From assembly GCA_038131795.1 (NCBI GenBank), contig JAYPQE010000003.1, positions 248,001 through 312,000 on the forward strand: a stretch of 64,000 nucleotides of DNA, in the 5' to 3' direction. Source of the DNA: Eutrophobius brisbanensis (GTDB taxonomy: Bacteria > Pseudomonadota > Gammaproteobacteria > Eutrophobiales > Eutrophobiaceae). The notes beneath the pieces are model-generated. The model did no database searches, had not been told where the DNA came from, and saw only the letters and a list, made by a program, of their open reading frames with translations. Shown here in pieces: positions 1 to 8,445 of this stretch; the first letter of the stretch is position 1, and each line of letters opens with the position of its first letter. A program made the translations under genes and the position numbers.

Positions 1-679
1 ACCGGCTGAGCCCTACGAGGCCGATGAAGATGTGGTCAAGGCCTTAAACATTTTGTTAATACTGCATGCCGATCATGAACAGAACTGTTCTACCTCTACA
101 GTCAGGTTGGTCGGGTCCAGTCAGGCCAATATGTATGCCTCGGTCAGTGCGGGCATACTCGCCCTGTGGGGACCGCTACATGGTGGGGCTAACCAGGCGG
201 TGATTGAAATGCTGGAGCAGATCCATCAATCCGGTACCAGCTGCAAGGACTTCGTTGCCAGTGTCAAGGACAAGGAGTCAAAGTCCCGGTTAATGGGCTT
301 TGGACACCGGGTCTATAAGAGCTACGACCCGCGCGCCAAGATCCTTAAGGAAATGACGGATGTCATATTGTCCAAGCGTGGTGTGAATGATCCATTGCTG
401 GACCTTGCCAAGGAAATGGAGGAAACGGCACTGTCTGATCCCTATTTTGTTGAACGAAATCTGTACCCGAATGTGGATTTCTACAGCGGACTTTTATACA
501 AGGCCATGGGGATTCCAGTCAATATGTTCACGGTAATGTTTGCCATAGGCAGGCTGCCCGGCTGGATTGCCCATTGGAAGGAAATGATGGATGATCCACA
601 GACCAAGATTGGCAGGCCCCGGCAGATTTATACCGGGGAGACGGTTCGCGACTACGTTCCAATTGAACAGCGAAAGTAA
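1..679 (+). CDS. gltA: Citrate synthase, C-terminal part (5' end outside window)
   Basis: This is the C-terminal half of the TCA-cycle enzyme that condenses oxaloacetate and acetyl-CoA. The frame is open from base 2, so the gene begins upstream of the window. The visible part carries the family's active-site blocks: HADHEQNCSTSTVR, the second catalytic His in GFGHRVYKSYDPRA, and the catalytic Asp in NVDFYSG. The protein ends normally with a short tail after the conserved RPRQIYTG segment. An internal GTG at base 32 is only a valine codon. A secreted DUF4159 protein follows 9 bases downstream and may be co-transcribed. The identification is secure. Confidence 0.97.
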   Translation, partial: PAEPYEADEDVVKALNILLILHADHEQNCSTSTVRLVGSSQANMYASVSAGILALWGPLHGGANQAVIEMLEQIHQSGTSCKDFVASVKDKESKSRLMGFGHRVYKSYDPRAKILKEMTDVILSKRGVNDPLLDLAKEMEETALSDPYFVERNLYPNVDFYSGLLYKAMGIPVNMFTVMFAIGRLPGWIAHWKEMMDDPQTKIGRPRQIYTGETVRDYVPIEQRK

Positions 680-688
680 ACCCGTTTA

Positions 689-1468
689 ATGATCAGGGTA
701 ACTAAATATTTTCTGATCATCTTTAGCTTACTATCTACGGTCCTCACATCCACCGTGCTTCTGGCACAGTATGATCATTCCCGGGGTGATCAGCCTGAAG
801 CGGAATTTCATATGGCCAGATTAATCTACAGGCCCAGTCCCAATAGCAGGGGGTTCTTCCGGCAGATGTGGGCCATAGATTATCCCTCTGCTGAATATCA
901 TTTTACCCGTGGCGTGCGCCGCCTCACTCATGTCAATACGGCGGGTGACAGTATTCATCTGCAACTCACCGATGACAGGCTCTTTGATTATCCCTGGTTA
1001 TTTGCCCAACAGGTGGGTACCTGGTCATTAAGTAATACCGAGGCATCAAATTTACGGGAGTACCTGCTGCGCGGCGGTTTTCTTATCGTGGATGATTTTC
1101 ACGGTAGTTATGAATGGATGATATTCAATGACAGTATCCGCAAAGTCTTTCCAGACCGGCCCATCCTTGACCTGGAAGATGGTGAGGAGATCCTGCATGT
1201 TTTCTATGACCTGGACAGAAATACGCAAATACCCGGACGCCGGCACCTGTACCGCACCGTGAGTGGCGCAATCGATGCCCAAATGCAGGGTCCTGCCACC
1301 TGGCGGGGTATCTTTGATGATGAGGGGAGGTTGATGGTGGCGATCAATTTCAATATGGATATGGGGGACGCCTGGGAACACGCCGATGACCCTGTTTACC
1401 CGGAACCTATGACGGCCCTGGCGTACCGGTTTGGGATTAATTATTTGATTTATGCTTTTACTCACTAG
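689..1468 (+). CDS. Secreted DUF4159 domain protein
   Basis: This 259-residue protein has an N-terminal signal peptide (about residues 1-27, ending near LLAQ) and then a single DUF4159-type domain. The block LREYLLRGGFLIVDDFHGS and a following segment around FPDRPILDLEDGEEI are characteristic of that family, as is the C-terminal FGINYLIYAFTH. DUF4159 proteins are often found with MoxR ATPases and membrane-anchored von Willebrand proteins, but none is visible here. The gene lies 9 bases after citrate synthase. The function is unknown and the domain call rests on motif recognition only. Confidence 0.8.
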   Translation: MIRVTKYFLIIFSLLSTVLTSTVLLAQYDHSRGDQPEAEFHMARLIYRPSPNSRGFFRQMWAIDYPSAEYHFTRGVRRLTHVNTAGDSIHLQLTDDRLFDYPWLFAQQVGTWSLSNTEASNLREYLLRGGFLIVDDFHGSYEWMIFNDSIRKVFPDRPILDLEDGEEILHVFYDLDRNTQIPGRRHLYRTVSGAIDAQMQGPATWRGIFDDEGRLMVAINFNMDMGDAWEHADDPVYPEPMTALAYRFGINYLIYAFTH

Positions 1469-1786
1469 AACACTAATGAAAAATGTCCATGCTACGCGTG
1501 GGTTTGAATCATTTGGATATCGTTCGTGTGAGGACAAGACGTCCGGGACGACCAGTATTCAATATTAATGAGTATGCCCTTCGGGCATGCTTTAGTTTAA
1601 CTGGATTCCGGGTTGCGCTACGCGCCCCCGGAATGACGATGGAGTAAAAACCCATCATTCTGGCGAAAAGCCTGCCCCGGTGTGGAGTTGAGCAAGGGCC
1701 AGAATCTAATCAATTATAGAGTCCGCTTTGCGGACACAATATTATATTGGATGCCGGGTCGAGCCCGGCATGACAGTTGTTTATAT
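1469..1786. repeat. Gene-free gap holding four palindromic elements
   Basis: No gene is seen in this 318-base gap. It contains four separate inverted repeats. Bases 1573-1590 pair ATGCCC with GGGCAT around a short loop. Bases 1605-1633 pair TTCCGGG with CCCGGAA. Bases 1721-1735 pair GTCCGC with GCGGAC around TTT. Bases 1751-1771 form the near-perfect palindrome ATGCCGGG..CCCGGCAT, followed by GAC. The second and fourth resemble the dispersed GGATTCCGGG/CATGCCGGG palindromes found between genes in many proteobacteria. They may act as transcript ends for the flanking convergent genes, but none has a clear T-tract. Confidence 0.7.
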
Positions 1787-3661
1787 TTACTGGTCAATAT
1801 TACTCGTGGCATCCAGGTTCTGGGTATTCTCACCTGCCTCCCAGGTATGGATCTGGCGGATCAATTGTTGTGGCTGGATCCCCTCCGGTGTCTGGCCTAA
1901 CTCAGCTGCCAACTGTGGGTCCAGGTATTCCAGATTGCCTCCCACCATGGTCATCAGGGGCCTGATGGTCTTGATCATGGAATCAGGGACAGCAACAGGA
2001 TCAAAATAATTTTTGTTGAGTACCTGCAGGTCGGCATATTTCCCAACCTCCAATGTTCCCATTACATCTTCCTTAAACAGGTAGTAGGGGGCCCATGTTG
2101 TAGCAGTCTTCAGCGCAGTGATGCGGTCTATGCGTTGGTCGGGTGCCAGGACACCCTGATAAGTCTGCCGGGTAACCATTTGTCCCAGGTAATAAAAATG
2201 CCCGACGCCGGCCACCGCATGGGTGTCAGATTCATACACCACCATCAATCCACCATCGATCATGGATTTCATGGGGACAACCCGTTCCAGGTATTCCTCA
2301 CCATAATCTGCCGCTACCTCGGGACCATCTCCACCGATATATTTTGGGGCACAACTCATGAGTATACCCAGTCGTTTCAGCCTGGGGATTTGTTCCGGTC
2401 TGGGATTCAAACGACAGTGATCTGACGCATGGCGCTTTGCCTGTATCTGTTCCAGCGACATTCCTGCCCTTTGTGAGCCCTGTTCAATCATATCCATGGT
2501 CACATCCAGGGTGCGGTCCCCGGCAATATGGGTGTTGGAGAACCGAAGATCCGCTGCGGCATATTCACGCGTATAATCATTCCTACCGCGGAGCATTTCC
2601 CTTTCCTTGATCTCAGGTCGGGCGTCTATTGTGGTTGCCAGCAGGGGATAGGCACCATCATTAGAGGTGGTACTCCAGGCATTAAACCAGAGCATGTCTG
2701 TACCATAACCCGTAAAATCATGTAGCAGATAGGGGTGCAGTGGCATAGTCCGGTAAAAACTGGGGCCCAGTCCATAGGCTACCCGTGTGGCAAGGCGGCC
2801 CTGGGCATCCAGTGCCAGTACTGCTGCAAGTTGTTTGTAGGACTCGACGGAGCTGGACCAGGCAGTGGTACCGTAGGCAGCCCATTCTTTAATCTCCTGA
2901 CCAATCATGGCGATCTGGGTCCGCATATCGTAGAGTTCTTCAGCAAACAACAGCCTGTCGACTGTAGCTGATAATACGATCCCTGTTTCAGGATCCATCT
3001 CAGGATATTCACCACCAAAATATTGACCATAGGTTTCCATGGCTCGGGTATTCATTACCCCACGGTTACCTTCAATAACGATTTTTTGTTCAGTGTTTCT
3101 GGCATCCAGCATTTGACGGGTCAAGATTTGCCGATTTCGTATGGCCACATCACTTTGTATACCACCGATTCGTCGCGGCCAGTTGATGATGATCCAGTCA
3201 TCTTCATTGAGTGTGGATTTAAGGTCTGCAACCAGGTCCAGGGTTTTATTTGCTATATCATTCCAGTCGTCACCATCCTCGGCTGAGATACTGTATGTCT
3301 TGTCATCCAGGGGTGGACCCCAATGGCCCTGGGCATAGTCCCAGATGTGTGCATGGGTATCTATAATTCCGGGGATCACCGTTCTGCCATTTACATTGAT
3401 GATGTTTGTGTCAGGTCCAGCCAGGTTTTGAATGTCGCTGTTTGTGCCAAGGTCAAAAATCTTACCGTCGCGTATCGCAATGGCCTGATATGTTGAACCA
3501 ATATTAGTATTAACACCTGAATCATCCAGGCTGACCACATGGCCATTAACAAGAATTGTATCCGGATAATGCAGCAGGCGTTGATCCAGCTGTTGAGCAT
3601 TGACCGGGAAAATCATAAGAATTAGCAGGGTGTGAATGAATGCGCTAATAGGATTCTTCAT
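1787..3661 (-). CDS. Secreted amidohydrolase (YtcJ-like)
   Basis: This 624-residue protein of the metal-dependent amidohydrolase superfamily starts with a signal peptide (residues 1-22, ending VNAQ), so it is expected in the periplasm or outside. The N-terminal metal site is visible as DTHAH (His103 and His105) after the typical GRTVIPGIID strand. The middle contains a His in ASDHCR, and the C-terminal half has the ESDTHAVAG block, where the Asp is the expected general base. The C-terminal composite sheet KYADLQVLNKNYF is typical of the YtcJ group. The substrate cannot be read from the sequence. It faces DUF4159 across the palindrome gap. Confidence 0.85.
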   Translation of the reverse strand: MKNPISAFIHTLLILMIFPVNAQQLDQRLLHYPDTILVNGHVVSLDDSGVNTNIGSTYQAIAIRDGKIFDLGTNSDIQNLAGPDTNIINVNGRTVIPGIIDTHAHIWDYAQGHWGPPLDDKTYSISAEDGDDWNDIANKTLDLVADLKSTLNEDDWIIINWPRRIGGIQSDVAIRNRQILTRQMLDARNTEQKIVIEGNRGVMNTRAMETYGQYFGGEYPEMDPETGIVLSATVDRLLFAEELYDMRTQIAMIGQEIKEWAAYGTTAWSSSVESYKQLAAVLALDAQGRLATRVAYGLGPSFYRTMPLHPYLLHDFTGYGTDMLWFNAWSTTSNDGAYPLLATTIDARPEIKEREMLRGRNDYTREYAAADLRFSNTHIAGDRTLDVTMDMIEQGSQRAGMSLEQIQAKRHASDHCRLNPRPEQIPRLKRLGILMSCAPKYIGGDGPEVAADYGEEYLERVVPMKSMIDGGLMVVYESDTHAVAGVGHFYYLGQMVTRQTYQGVLAPDQRIDRITALKTATTWAPYYLFKEDVMGTLEVGKYADLQVLNKNYFDPVAVPDSMIKTIRPLMTMVGGNLEYLDPQLAAELGQTPEGIQPQQLIRQIHTWEAGENTQNLDATSNIDQ

Positions 3662-3705
3662 TTGAGAACCTCGATTATTGAGATGTAGGTTAAGTTAAAA
3701 AATTG

Positions 3706-4074
3706 TTATGAGCCTTGTTTTCTGAAAAGCTTTGCCAGAATAAAAGATAACATCAATATGCCAGTCAAAGATGCAAGAAATAATGCAAAATGAATTGTAG
3801 ATCTGTTGTCCCCATTCATTACTTGTGGCCTAGGATTAATCTGATCAACCGCCCCATTGACAGTATTATCAATGGCGGGTTGTTGTGTAGATTGCTGTAT
3901 TGCGTGTGGAGTTACTGATGTATCAGGTTCTGTTTGTATATAGGTGCCGGTTTCAGGATCATATTCATAACCATAGTTATCTGTATAGGGAATGAAATAG
4001 TCTTCATCAACTGCAAACAGGGGGGCAGAAAACAGTATTAACAATAGACAGGATAGCAGCGCGTTATCACGCAT
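3706..4074 (-). CDS. Small exported protein with C-terminal membrane anchor
   Basis: I do not recognise this protein of about 122 residues. I start it at the ATG at 4074 rather than 4107 because this puts a clean signal peptide (MRDNALLSCLLLILFSAPLFA) at the N-terminus. The mature part begins with an acidic, Tyr-rich stretch (DEDYFIPYTDNYGYEYDPE), followed by a low-complexity Thr/Gln/Asn linker. It ends in a single hydrophobic helix and a short basic tail (KLFRKQGS). This architecture suggests a type-I membrane protein with a small periplasmic domain. It lies 44 bases upstream of the amidohydrolase on the same strand and may be co-transcribed with it. Confidence 0.6.
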   Translation of the reverse strand: MRDNALLSCLLLILFSAPLFAVDEDYFIPYTDNYGYEYDPETGTYIQTEPDTSVTPHAIQQSTQQPAIDNTVNGAVDQINPRPQVMNGDNRSTIHFALFLASLTGILMLSFILAKLFRKQGS

Positions 4075-4309
4075 ATATGCAATTATCCTTATGTTACAAA
4101 ATTGCAATTGAAGTATGCCCTTTAATCTCAGTGTTATTCACCTATCCGGATAGTATAGCCAGTTTTATTAATTGTGAAAAAAAATGGAATTATAACTGCC
4201 AGTCTATACTGTTATATGACAAAAATTGCACCATTTATGGTGAAAACCTATACTTTGTGACACTTGTTCATGTATTTTACTTAATAATAAAAAGGTCATG
4301 GGGGAAACT

Positions 4310-5188
4310 ATGAAAATATTTAAACTGGTTAGCATCTTAATATTATTACTGTCTTCTACTATCGTAATGGCACAGGCGCCAGTTTCACCACCCGCCGACC
4401 ATCCAGATAAAACAGAACAGGTAGAACCATTTAACATTATTGATAATATTTATTTTGTCGGACGCTATGTTCAGGAAGGCTCTTATCTGATTACAGGTTC
4501 AGAGGGACATCTCCTGATTGATACTGGTTATGATGAGTCTGTCCCAATCATTGTGGAGAATATCAGGAAAATGGGTTTCAACCCGGAAGATATTAAATAT
4601 ATCATCGGTGCCCATGCCCATAGTGACCATGTGGATGGTCATGCGAGAATGCAGGAAATGACCGGGGCATCGATCCTGTCTTCTGCCCCTGATGTAGAGG
4701 TCACTGAGAACGGTGGCGCAACTGATTTCAGACCGGGCAAGTGGATACCATCCAAGGTAGACCGTGTTGTTGATGACGGTGAAGTTATTTCGTTGGGTGA
4801 TGCCAATATTACCGTCCATTACACACCGGGACATACCAGAGGGGCGGTATCATTTACCATGAATGCAGTAGAGGAGGGGCAAAATTACAATGTGATATTA
4901 ATGGGCGGGGTCAGAATCGCCGCAAGACCAGTGTTTGGTCATCCGCAATATCCCAATATGGCATCAGATTTTGCCTCAACATTCGAAAAACTGAAAAAAA
5001 TGCCCGTAGATGTTTATCTGGGTTCCCATGGTTATTGGTACGGGCTGGGTGAGAAAATGAAACGGATGAAGGCGGGAGAGGGATACCGGGCCTTTATTGA
5101 TCCTGAAGGATTCAAACGGGCAATAGATGGTTGGCAGCAGCAATTTATTGACCAGATTGTCTCTGAAGGTATGGAGCTGGCCAAATAA
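4310..5188 (+). CDS. Secreted metallo-beta-lactamase-fold hydrolase, B3-like
   Basis: The protein has 292 residues from the ATG at 4310. I prefer it over the ATG at 4298 because a GGGGGA ribosome site lies just before it and a signal peptide (residues 1-22, ending MAQ) then starts cleanly. Zinc ligands of the metallo-beta-lactamase fold are visible: HAHSDH (His102, His104, Asp106, His107), His175 in GHTRG, and His240 in GSHGYW. This ligand pattern and the exported location fit subclass B3 enzymes and their non-lactamase relatives. Whether it acts on beta-lactams cannot be judged. A hairpin follows at 5234-5267. Confidence 0.85.
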   Translation: MKIFKLVSILILLLSSTIVMAQAPVSPPADHPDKTEQVEPFNIIDNIYFVGRYVQEGSYLITGSEGHLLIDTGYDESVPIIVENIRKMGFNPEDIKYIIGAHAHSDHVDGHARMQEMTGASILSSAPDVEVTENGGATDFRPGKWIPSKVDRVVDDGEVISLGDANITVHYTPGHTRGAVSFTMNAVEEGQNYNVILMGGVRIAARPVFGHPQYPNMASDFASTFEKLKKMPVDVYLGSHGYWYGLGEKMKRMKAGEGYRAFIDPEGFKRAIDGWQQQFIDQIVSEGMELAK

Positions 5189-5233
5189 TCAGGACTGTAT
5201 ATTGTTTGCCAATTAGAGAATGGTTCTTGAGGA

Positions 5234-5267
5234 CATCCTGGCATCCCATTAACTGGATGCCAGGATG
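5234..5267 (+). terminator. Hairpin after the metallo-hydrolase gene
   Basis: Bases 5234-5246 (CATCCTGGCATCC) pair perfectly with 5255-5267 around an 8-base loop, 46 bases after the stop codon. No T-tract follows, so it may be a mRNA 3' stabiliser or a weak terminator rather than a classical intrinsic one. Confidence 0.5.
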
Positions 5268-5354
5268 CGTTAGAGGTGTGGATAACAATACTTAACGTTA
5301 CCGGGTAATCATTACCAGTATTTGATACCATAGAAGTGATTAGAATTAAAGTTC

Positions 5355-5933
5355 ATGGAGTATAAGTTGAGTAAGCGCATAATTATTGGCATTTCAGGTT
5401 CCAGCGGTGTGATCTATGGGATACGCTTATTGGAAGTATTGCGAGAGGTAGAAGATATTGAGACCCATCTGGTCATGTCTTCGGCAGGTAAAATGAATAT
5501 CCCAATAGAGACAGATTATACTATCAAGGAAGTAGAAGCACTGGCGGACGTGGTACATAAATACCAGGATGTTGCGGCCAATATATCCAGTGGCTCGTAT
5601 AAAACAGAAGGCATGATCGTTGCCCCGGCTTCCATGAAGACACTGTCCAGTATTGTCATGTCCTATTCAGATAATTTATTAACCCGGGCGGCAGATGTAG
5701 TCCTTAAGGAAGGCAGGCGGCTGGTGTTGATGCCCCGGGAAACACCGTTGCATGTGGGGCATTGCAAATTGTTATACCAAGCCGCACAAATGGGTATATT
5801 CATTTCTCCTCCAGTTCCGGCATTTTATAACCGACCGCAAACCCTGGATGATATTATTAACCATAGCGTTGGACGGGTGCTGGATTTATTTGATATAAAT
5901 ATACAGATAGTAAAGCGTTGGTCAGGCCATTGA
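5355..5933 (+). CDS. UbiX-family flavin prenyltransferase
   Basis: This 192-residue protein of the UbiX/Pad1 family makes prenylated FMN, the cofactor of UbiD-type decarboxylases. The N-terminal FMN-binding segment IIIGISGSSGVIYG, the SGSYKTEGMIVAPASMKTL block and the late RETPLHVGHC loop match the family. The spacing in the C-terminal part (PPVPAFYNRPQTLDDI) is close to subunit B of hydroxyarylic-acid decarboxylases, so the partner could be UbiD or a catabolic decarboxylase. No ubiD-like gene lies nearby. The start could be ATG 5355 or TTG 5367, both near a GGAG. Confidence 0.88.
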   Translation: MEYKLSKRIIIGISGSSGVIYGIRLLEVLREVEDIETHLVMSSAGKMNIPIETDYTIKEVEALADVVHKYQDVAANISSGSYKTEGMIVAPASMKTLSSIVMSYSDNLLTRAADVVLKEGRRLVLMPRETPLHVGHCKLLYQAAQMGIFISPPVPAFYNRPQTLDDIINHSVGRVLDLFDINIQIVKRWSGH

Positions 5934-6086
5934 AAGATTTATTAATAAACAGCAAAAACAGAAAAAGAAATTGCATAAACAGGCCATCAAACTGATCAAA
6001 AAATACTCAAATGGATCATCTATGAGATTAGATAGTCTGGTCAGCTTGTAGTATTGATTATCGACAATAACGACCTGAAAGTTCAA

Positions 6087-6908
6087 CTAGCCAAAAGTTG
6101 CAATTAATTCTCCCGCCCGTCCACGATTTGATGTGTTAGAACTGATCATGCGCTGGACAGTAAACCGCTGAATATCTGCGCCATAGTCCTGATAAAGAGA
6201 TTTTATCTGTGCAACGTCATGATTTGATATAACGACTTTTACCCCCTTGTTAGCAAGACTACTGGCAATATTCGCCAGTTCCAGCTGATCTTCCCAATTG
6301 AATCCATCACTATGGTAATCGGTGAAATTGGCTGTTTTTGAAAGCGGGACGTAAGGAGGATCGCAATAGACTATGTCCCCCTTAGCTGCATTAGCAAGGC
6401 ATTCTTTAAAATTAATATTTATAAATTTTGCTTTATTTGCAGCATGATGAAACTTCTTCATTTCCTTTTCTGGGAAATACGGGGAATGATGTAGACCAAA
6501 TGGTGTATTGAATTCTCCCTGTTTGTTATATCGTACCAGGCCGTTATAACAGTGCCGGTTCAAGTATAAAAACAGTGCGGATTTCCTCCTTGAGCTTGAG
6601 GTGGAATTAAATTCTTCTCGATATCGGTAGTAAACCTGCCTGGAGTTATTTTTTTGAGTAAACAGGCGTCGGCAATATTGGATAAAACTTTCACCTTCAT
6701 CACTTAATTGCTGATAAAGATTTATCAGGTCCGGATTGGTGTCAGCAAGGAGATAATGTTCATAATTGGTATTAAGGAAAACCGCCCCTGAGCCGGCAAA
6801 TGGTTCGATTAACCTTTTTCCATCCGAGAGGGCGTCGCGTATTCTGTTAATTAACCGGTATTTCCCCCCGGGCCATTTTAGAAACGGTCTTGTGTTGACT
6901 GTGCTTAT
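6087..6908 (-). CDS. dam: DNA adenine methyltransferase Dam, ATA in the start position
   Basis: This is a complete Dam-type N6-adenine methyltransferase frame of about 273 residues, the normal length. The SAM-binding motif PFLKWPGGK lies at residues 8-16 and the catalytic DPPY at 183-186, almost the same positions as in E. coli Dam (GATC methylation). No ATG, GTG, TTG or CTG lies in frame between the previous in-frame stop and the PFLKW motif. The best start is ATA at 6908-6906, which overlaps the TAA stop of bolA as ATAA, exactly where an ATGA overlap is expected, 7 bases after GGAAG. Either ATA initiates weakly, or a G-to-A change has disabled the gene, or the base is a sequence error. Confidence 0.85.
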   Translation of the reverse strand: MSTVNTRPFLKWPGGKYRLINRIRDALSDGKRLIEPFAGSGAVFLNTNYEHYLLADTNPDLINLYQQLSDEGESFIQYCRRLFTQKNNSRQVYYRYREEFNSTSSSRRKSALFLYLNRHCYNGLVRYNKQGEFNTPFGLHHSPYFPEKEMKKFHHAANKAKFININFKECLANAAKGDIVYCDPPYVPLSKTANFTDYHSDGFNWEDQLELANIASSLANKGVKVVISNHDVAQIKSLYQDYGADIQRFTVQRMISSNTSNRGRAGELIATFG

Positions 6909-7180
6909 GATCGTTCTTCCAGGGTATGAGTTTCTATGCTTAGTGCATGTATGTCTCGTTGCATCATATCGTCAAGGGCTGAATAGACCATGCGGTGACG
7001 TTCAATCAATGAGTGCCCTTTGAATTTGTCTGAAATAATCGTAACGGCAAAATGCCCGCCACCAGAGGCAGCACCTGCATGTCCGGCATGAAGATAAGAA
7101 TCGTCCCTTATTTCAACAGATTGTGCAGCAAGGGTTTCAATGAGTCTGTTACGTATAGATTCAATTCTATTCATGGTCAT
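6905..7180 (-). CDS. bolA: BolA-family protein
   Basis: This 91-residue BolA/IbaG-type protein has the class II KH-like fold. Family signatures seen are the conserved SYLHAGH segment, GGGHFAVTIISDKFKG, and the signature helix SLIERHRMVYSAL, including the conserved RHR. Such proteins partner monothiol glutaredoxins in iron-sulfur trafficking and also influence cell-envelope regulation. The start ATG overlaps the yciI stop as TAATG, and the stop overlaps the presumed dam start as ATAA, so yciI-bolA-dam is a tightly packed, probably translationally coupled operon. Confidence 0.92.
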   Translation of the reverse strand: MTMNRIESIRNRLIETLAAQSVEIRDDSYLHAGHAGAASGGGHFAVTIISDKFKGHSLIERHRMVYSALDDMMQRDIHALSIETHTLEERS

Positions 7181-7479
7181 TATGGCAATACTTTCTTAAA
7201 GGGTTTAACAGTGACATTTTTGTAAACACCGGCCGCAACGAATGGGTCTGCCTCGGCCCATGCCCTGGCATTGTCCAGACTATCAAATTCAGCGATGATC
7301 AGGCTGCCAGTGAATCCGGCCGGTCCTGGGTCTTCATTATCGATAGCAGGATGTGGACCGGCAATCACCAGCTTGCCCTGATCTTTCAATTTTTGAATTC
7401 TGGTCAGGTGCTCCGGTCTTGCAGATTTCCTTTTTTCGAGACTGTCATCTACATCATCACTGACAATGGTGTATAGCAT
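7180..7479 (-). CDS. yciI: YciI-family protein
   Basis: This 99-residue protein of the YciI-like, ferredoxin-fold family has the N-terminal LYTIVSDDVDDSLEKRK strand-helix, the RPEHLTRIQKL helix and the DPFVAAGVY segment typical of the family. The GKLVIAGPHPA block is also characteristic. The molecular role of YciI is not established; related domains carry a His/Asp pair suggesting hydrolase-like chemistry. It is the first gene of the yciI-bolA-dam operon and diverges from yciO across a 266-base region that probably holds both promoters. Confidence 0.9.
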   Translation of the reverse strand: MLYTIVSDDVDDSLEKRKSARPEHLTRIQKLKDQGKLVIAGPHPAIDNEDPGPAGFTGSLIIAEFDSLDNARAWAEADPFVAAGVYKNVTVKPFKKVLP

Positions 7480-7745
7480 TTTCCTGATTTACTCCCTCAT
7501 ATTAAGATATTGAAAATTAAACCTGACATCTGGATTGGCAGCAACTGTTATTAAGTAATATCCCATCCAACGACAGTCATTTTTTAATATGAATGATCCC
7601 TGCAGCGCCAGGACATGGCTCTATATGTGTTAAATTATAGTGTTGCTTACAGTAAATTTACTGTAGAAATAGTCCTTAGCGAGGTTCCGGTTTACAGTAG
7701 TGGGATTGCATAATAAAGATGTGACCCACAAAGGTCAGCAAGTAT

Positions 7746-8357
7746 ATGGCACAATTTTTCAAAATACATCCAGACAACCCACAAAAGCGTCTGATTAACC
7801 AATCAGCTGATATACTTAGAAATCAAGGGGTAATAGCTTACCCCACAGATTCCTGTTATGCCCTGGGATGTTTGTTGGATAATAAAACTGCACAGGAGCG
7901 CATATCACGGCTGCGTGGTCTGGATAAAAAACATTTATTCACAATACTCTGTCGGGACCTGTCAGGTTTGGGGGCACTGGCAAGATTGGAAAACAGCGCA
8001 TTCAGGTTTATCAAAAGCTATATTCCTGGTCCATATACCTTTATCCTCAGGGCCTCCAGAGAGGTCCCAAAGCGCCTGCAAAATAACAAGCGTAGTACTA
8101 TTGGTTTGCGTGTTCCGGACAATGCAATTTGTCAGGCGTTATTGGAAGCTGTCGATGGGCCGATATTAAGCACCAGTTTAATATTGCCTGGTGATGAAGT
8201 CCCCATATTCGATCCCGAGGACATTGAAGATAAAATTGGCAGCCAAATTGACTTGATTATCGACGGTGGCATGATCGGTATTGATATGACCACTGTGGTT
8301 GACGTAACCGAGAACGAACCTGTCGTAATCCGTAAAGGAAAGGGTGAAGTCAATTAG
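7746..8357 (+). CDS. yciO: Sua5/YciO/YrdC-family protein, YciO-like
   Basis: This 203-residue single-domain member of the threonylcarbamoyl-AMP synthase family binds nucleotide and double-stranded RNA in the KRSTIGLRVPDN region. The N-terminal VIAYPTDSCYALGC block and the PGPYTFIL motif are clear. The length and the position before trpS and scpAB fit YciO rather than the essential TsaC, which is usually next to dprA or aroE. Its physiological role relative to TsaC is unclear in the family. The gene begins a run of same-strand housekeeping genes. Confidence 0.88.
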   Translation: MAQFFKIHPDNPQKRLINQSADILRNQGVIAYPTDSCYALGCLLDNKTAQERISRLRGLDKKHLFTILCRDLSGLGALARLENSAFRFIKSYIPGPYTFILRASREVPKRLQNNKRSTIGLRVPDNAICQALLEAVDGPILSTSLILPGDEVPIFDPEDIEDKIGSQIDLIIDGGMIGIDMTTVVDVTENEPVVIRKGKGEVN

Positions 8358-8445
8358 GAATTGTATTTTAATGGATGAAAAAATCATCAGCGTAAATCTG
8401 TTCAACGCTGTATAATCAGGCCTTCGATTTATATGAGGTAAAGTT

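Noticed and set aside
1052..1537. Minus-strand ORF opposite the DUF4159 gene, and many similar antisense ORFs in the window
   Set aside because: These are shadows of well-supported genes on the other strand with no protein family of their own.
5926..6050. A short Lys-rich open frame (FINKQQKQKKKLHKQ) after the UbiX-like gene
   Set aside because: It has no start codon or ribosome site and no homology that I can see; it is probably AT-rich spacer.
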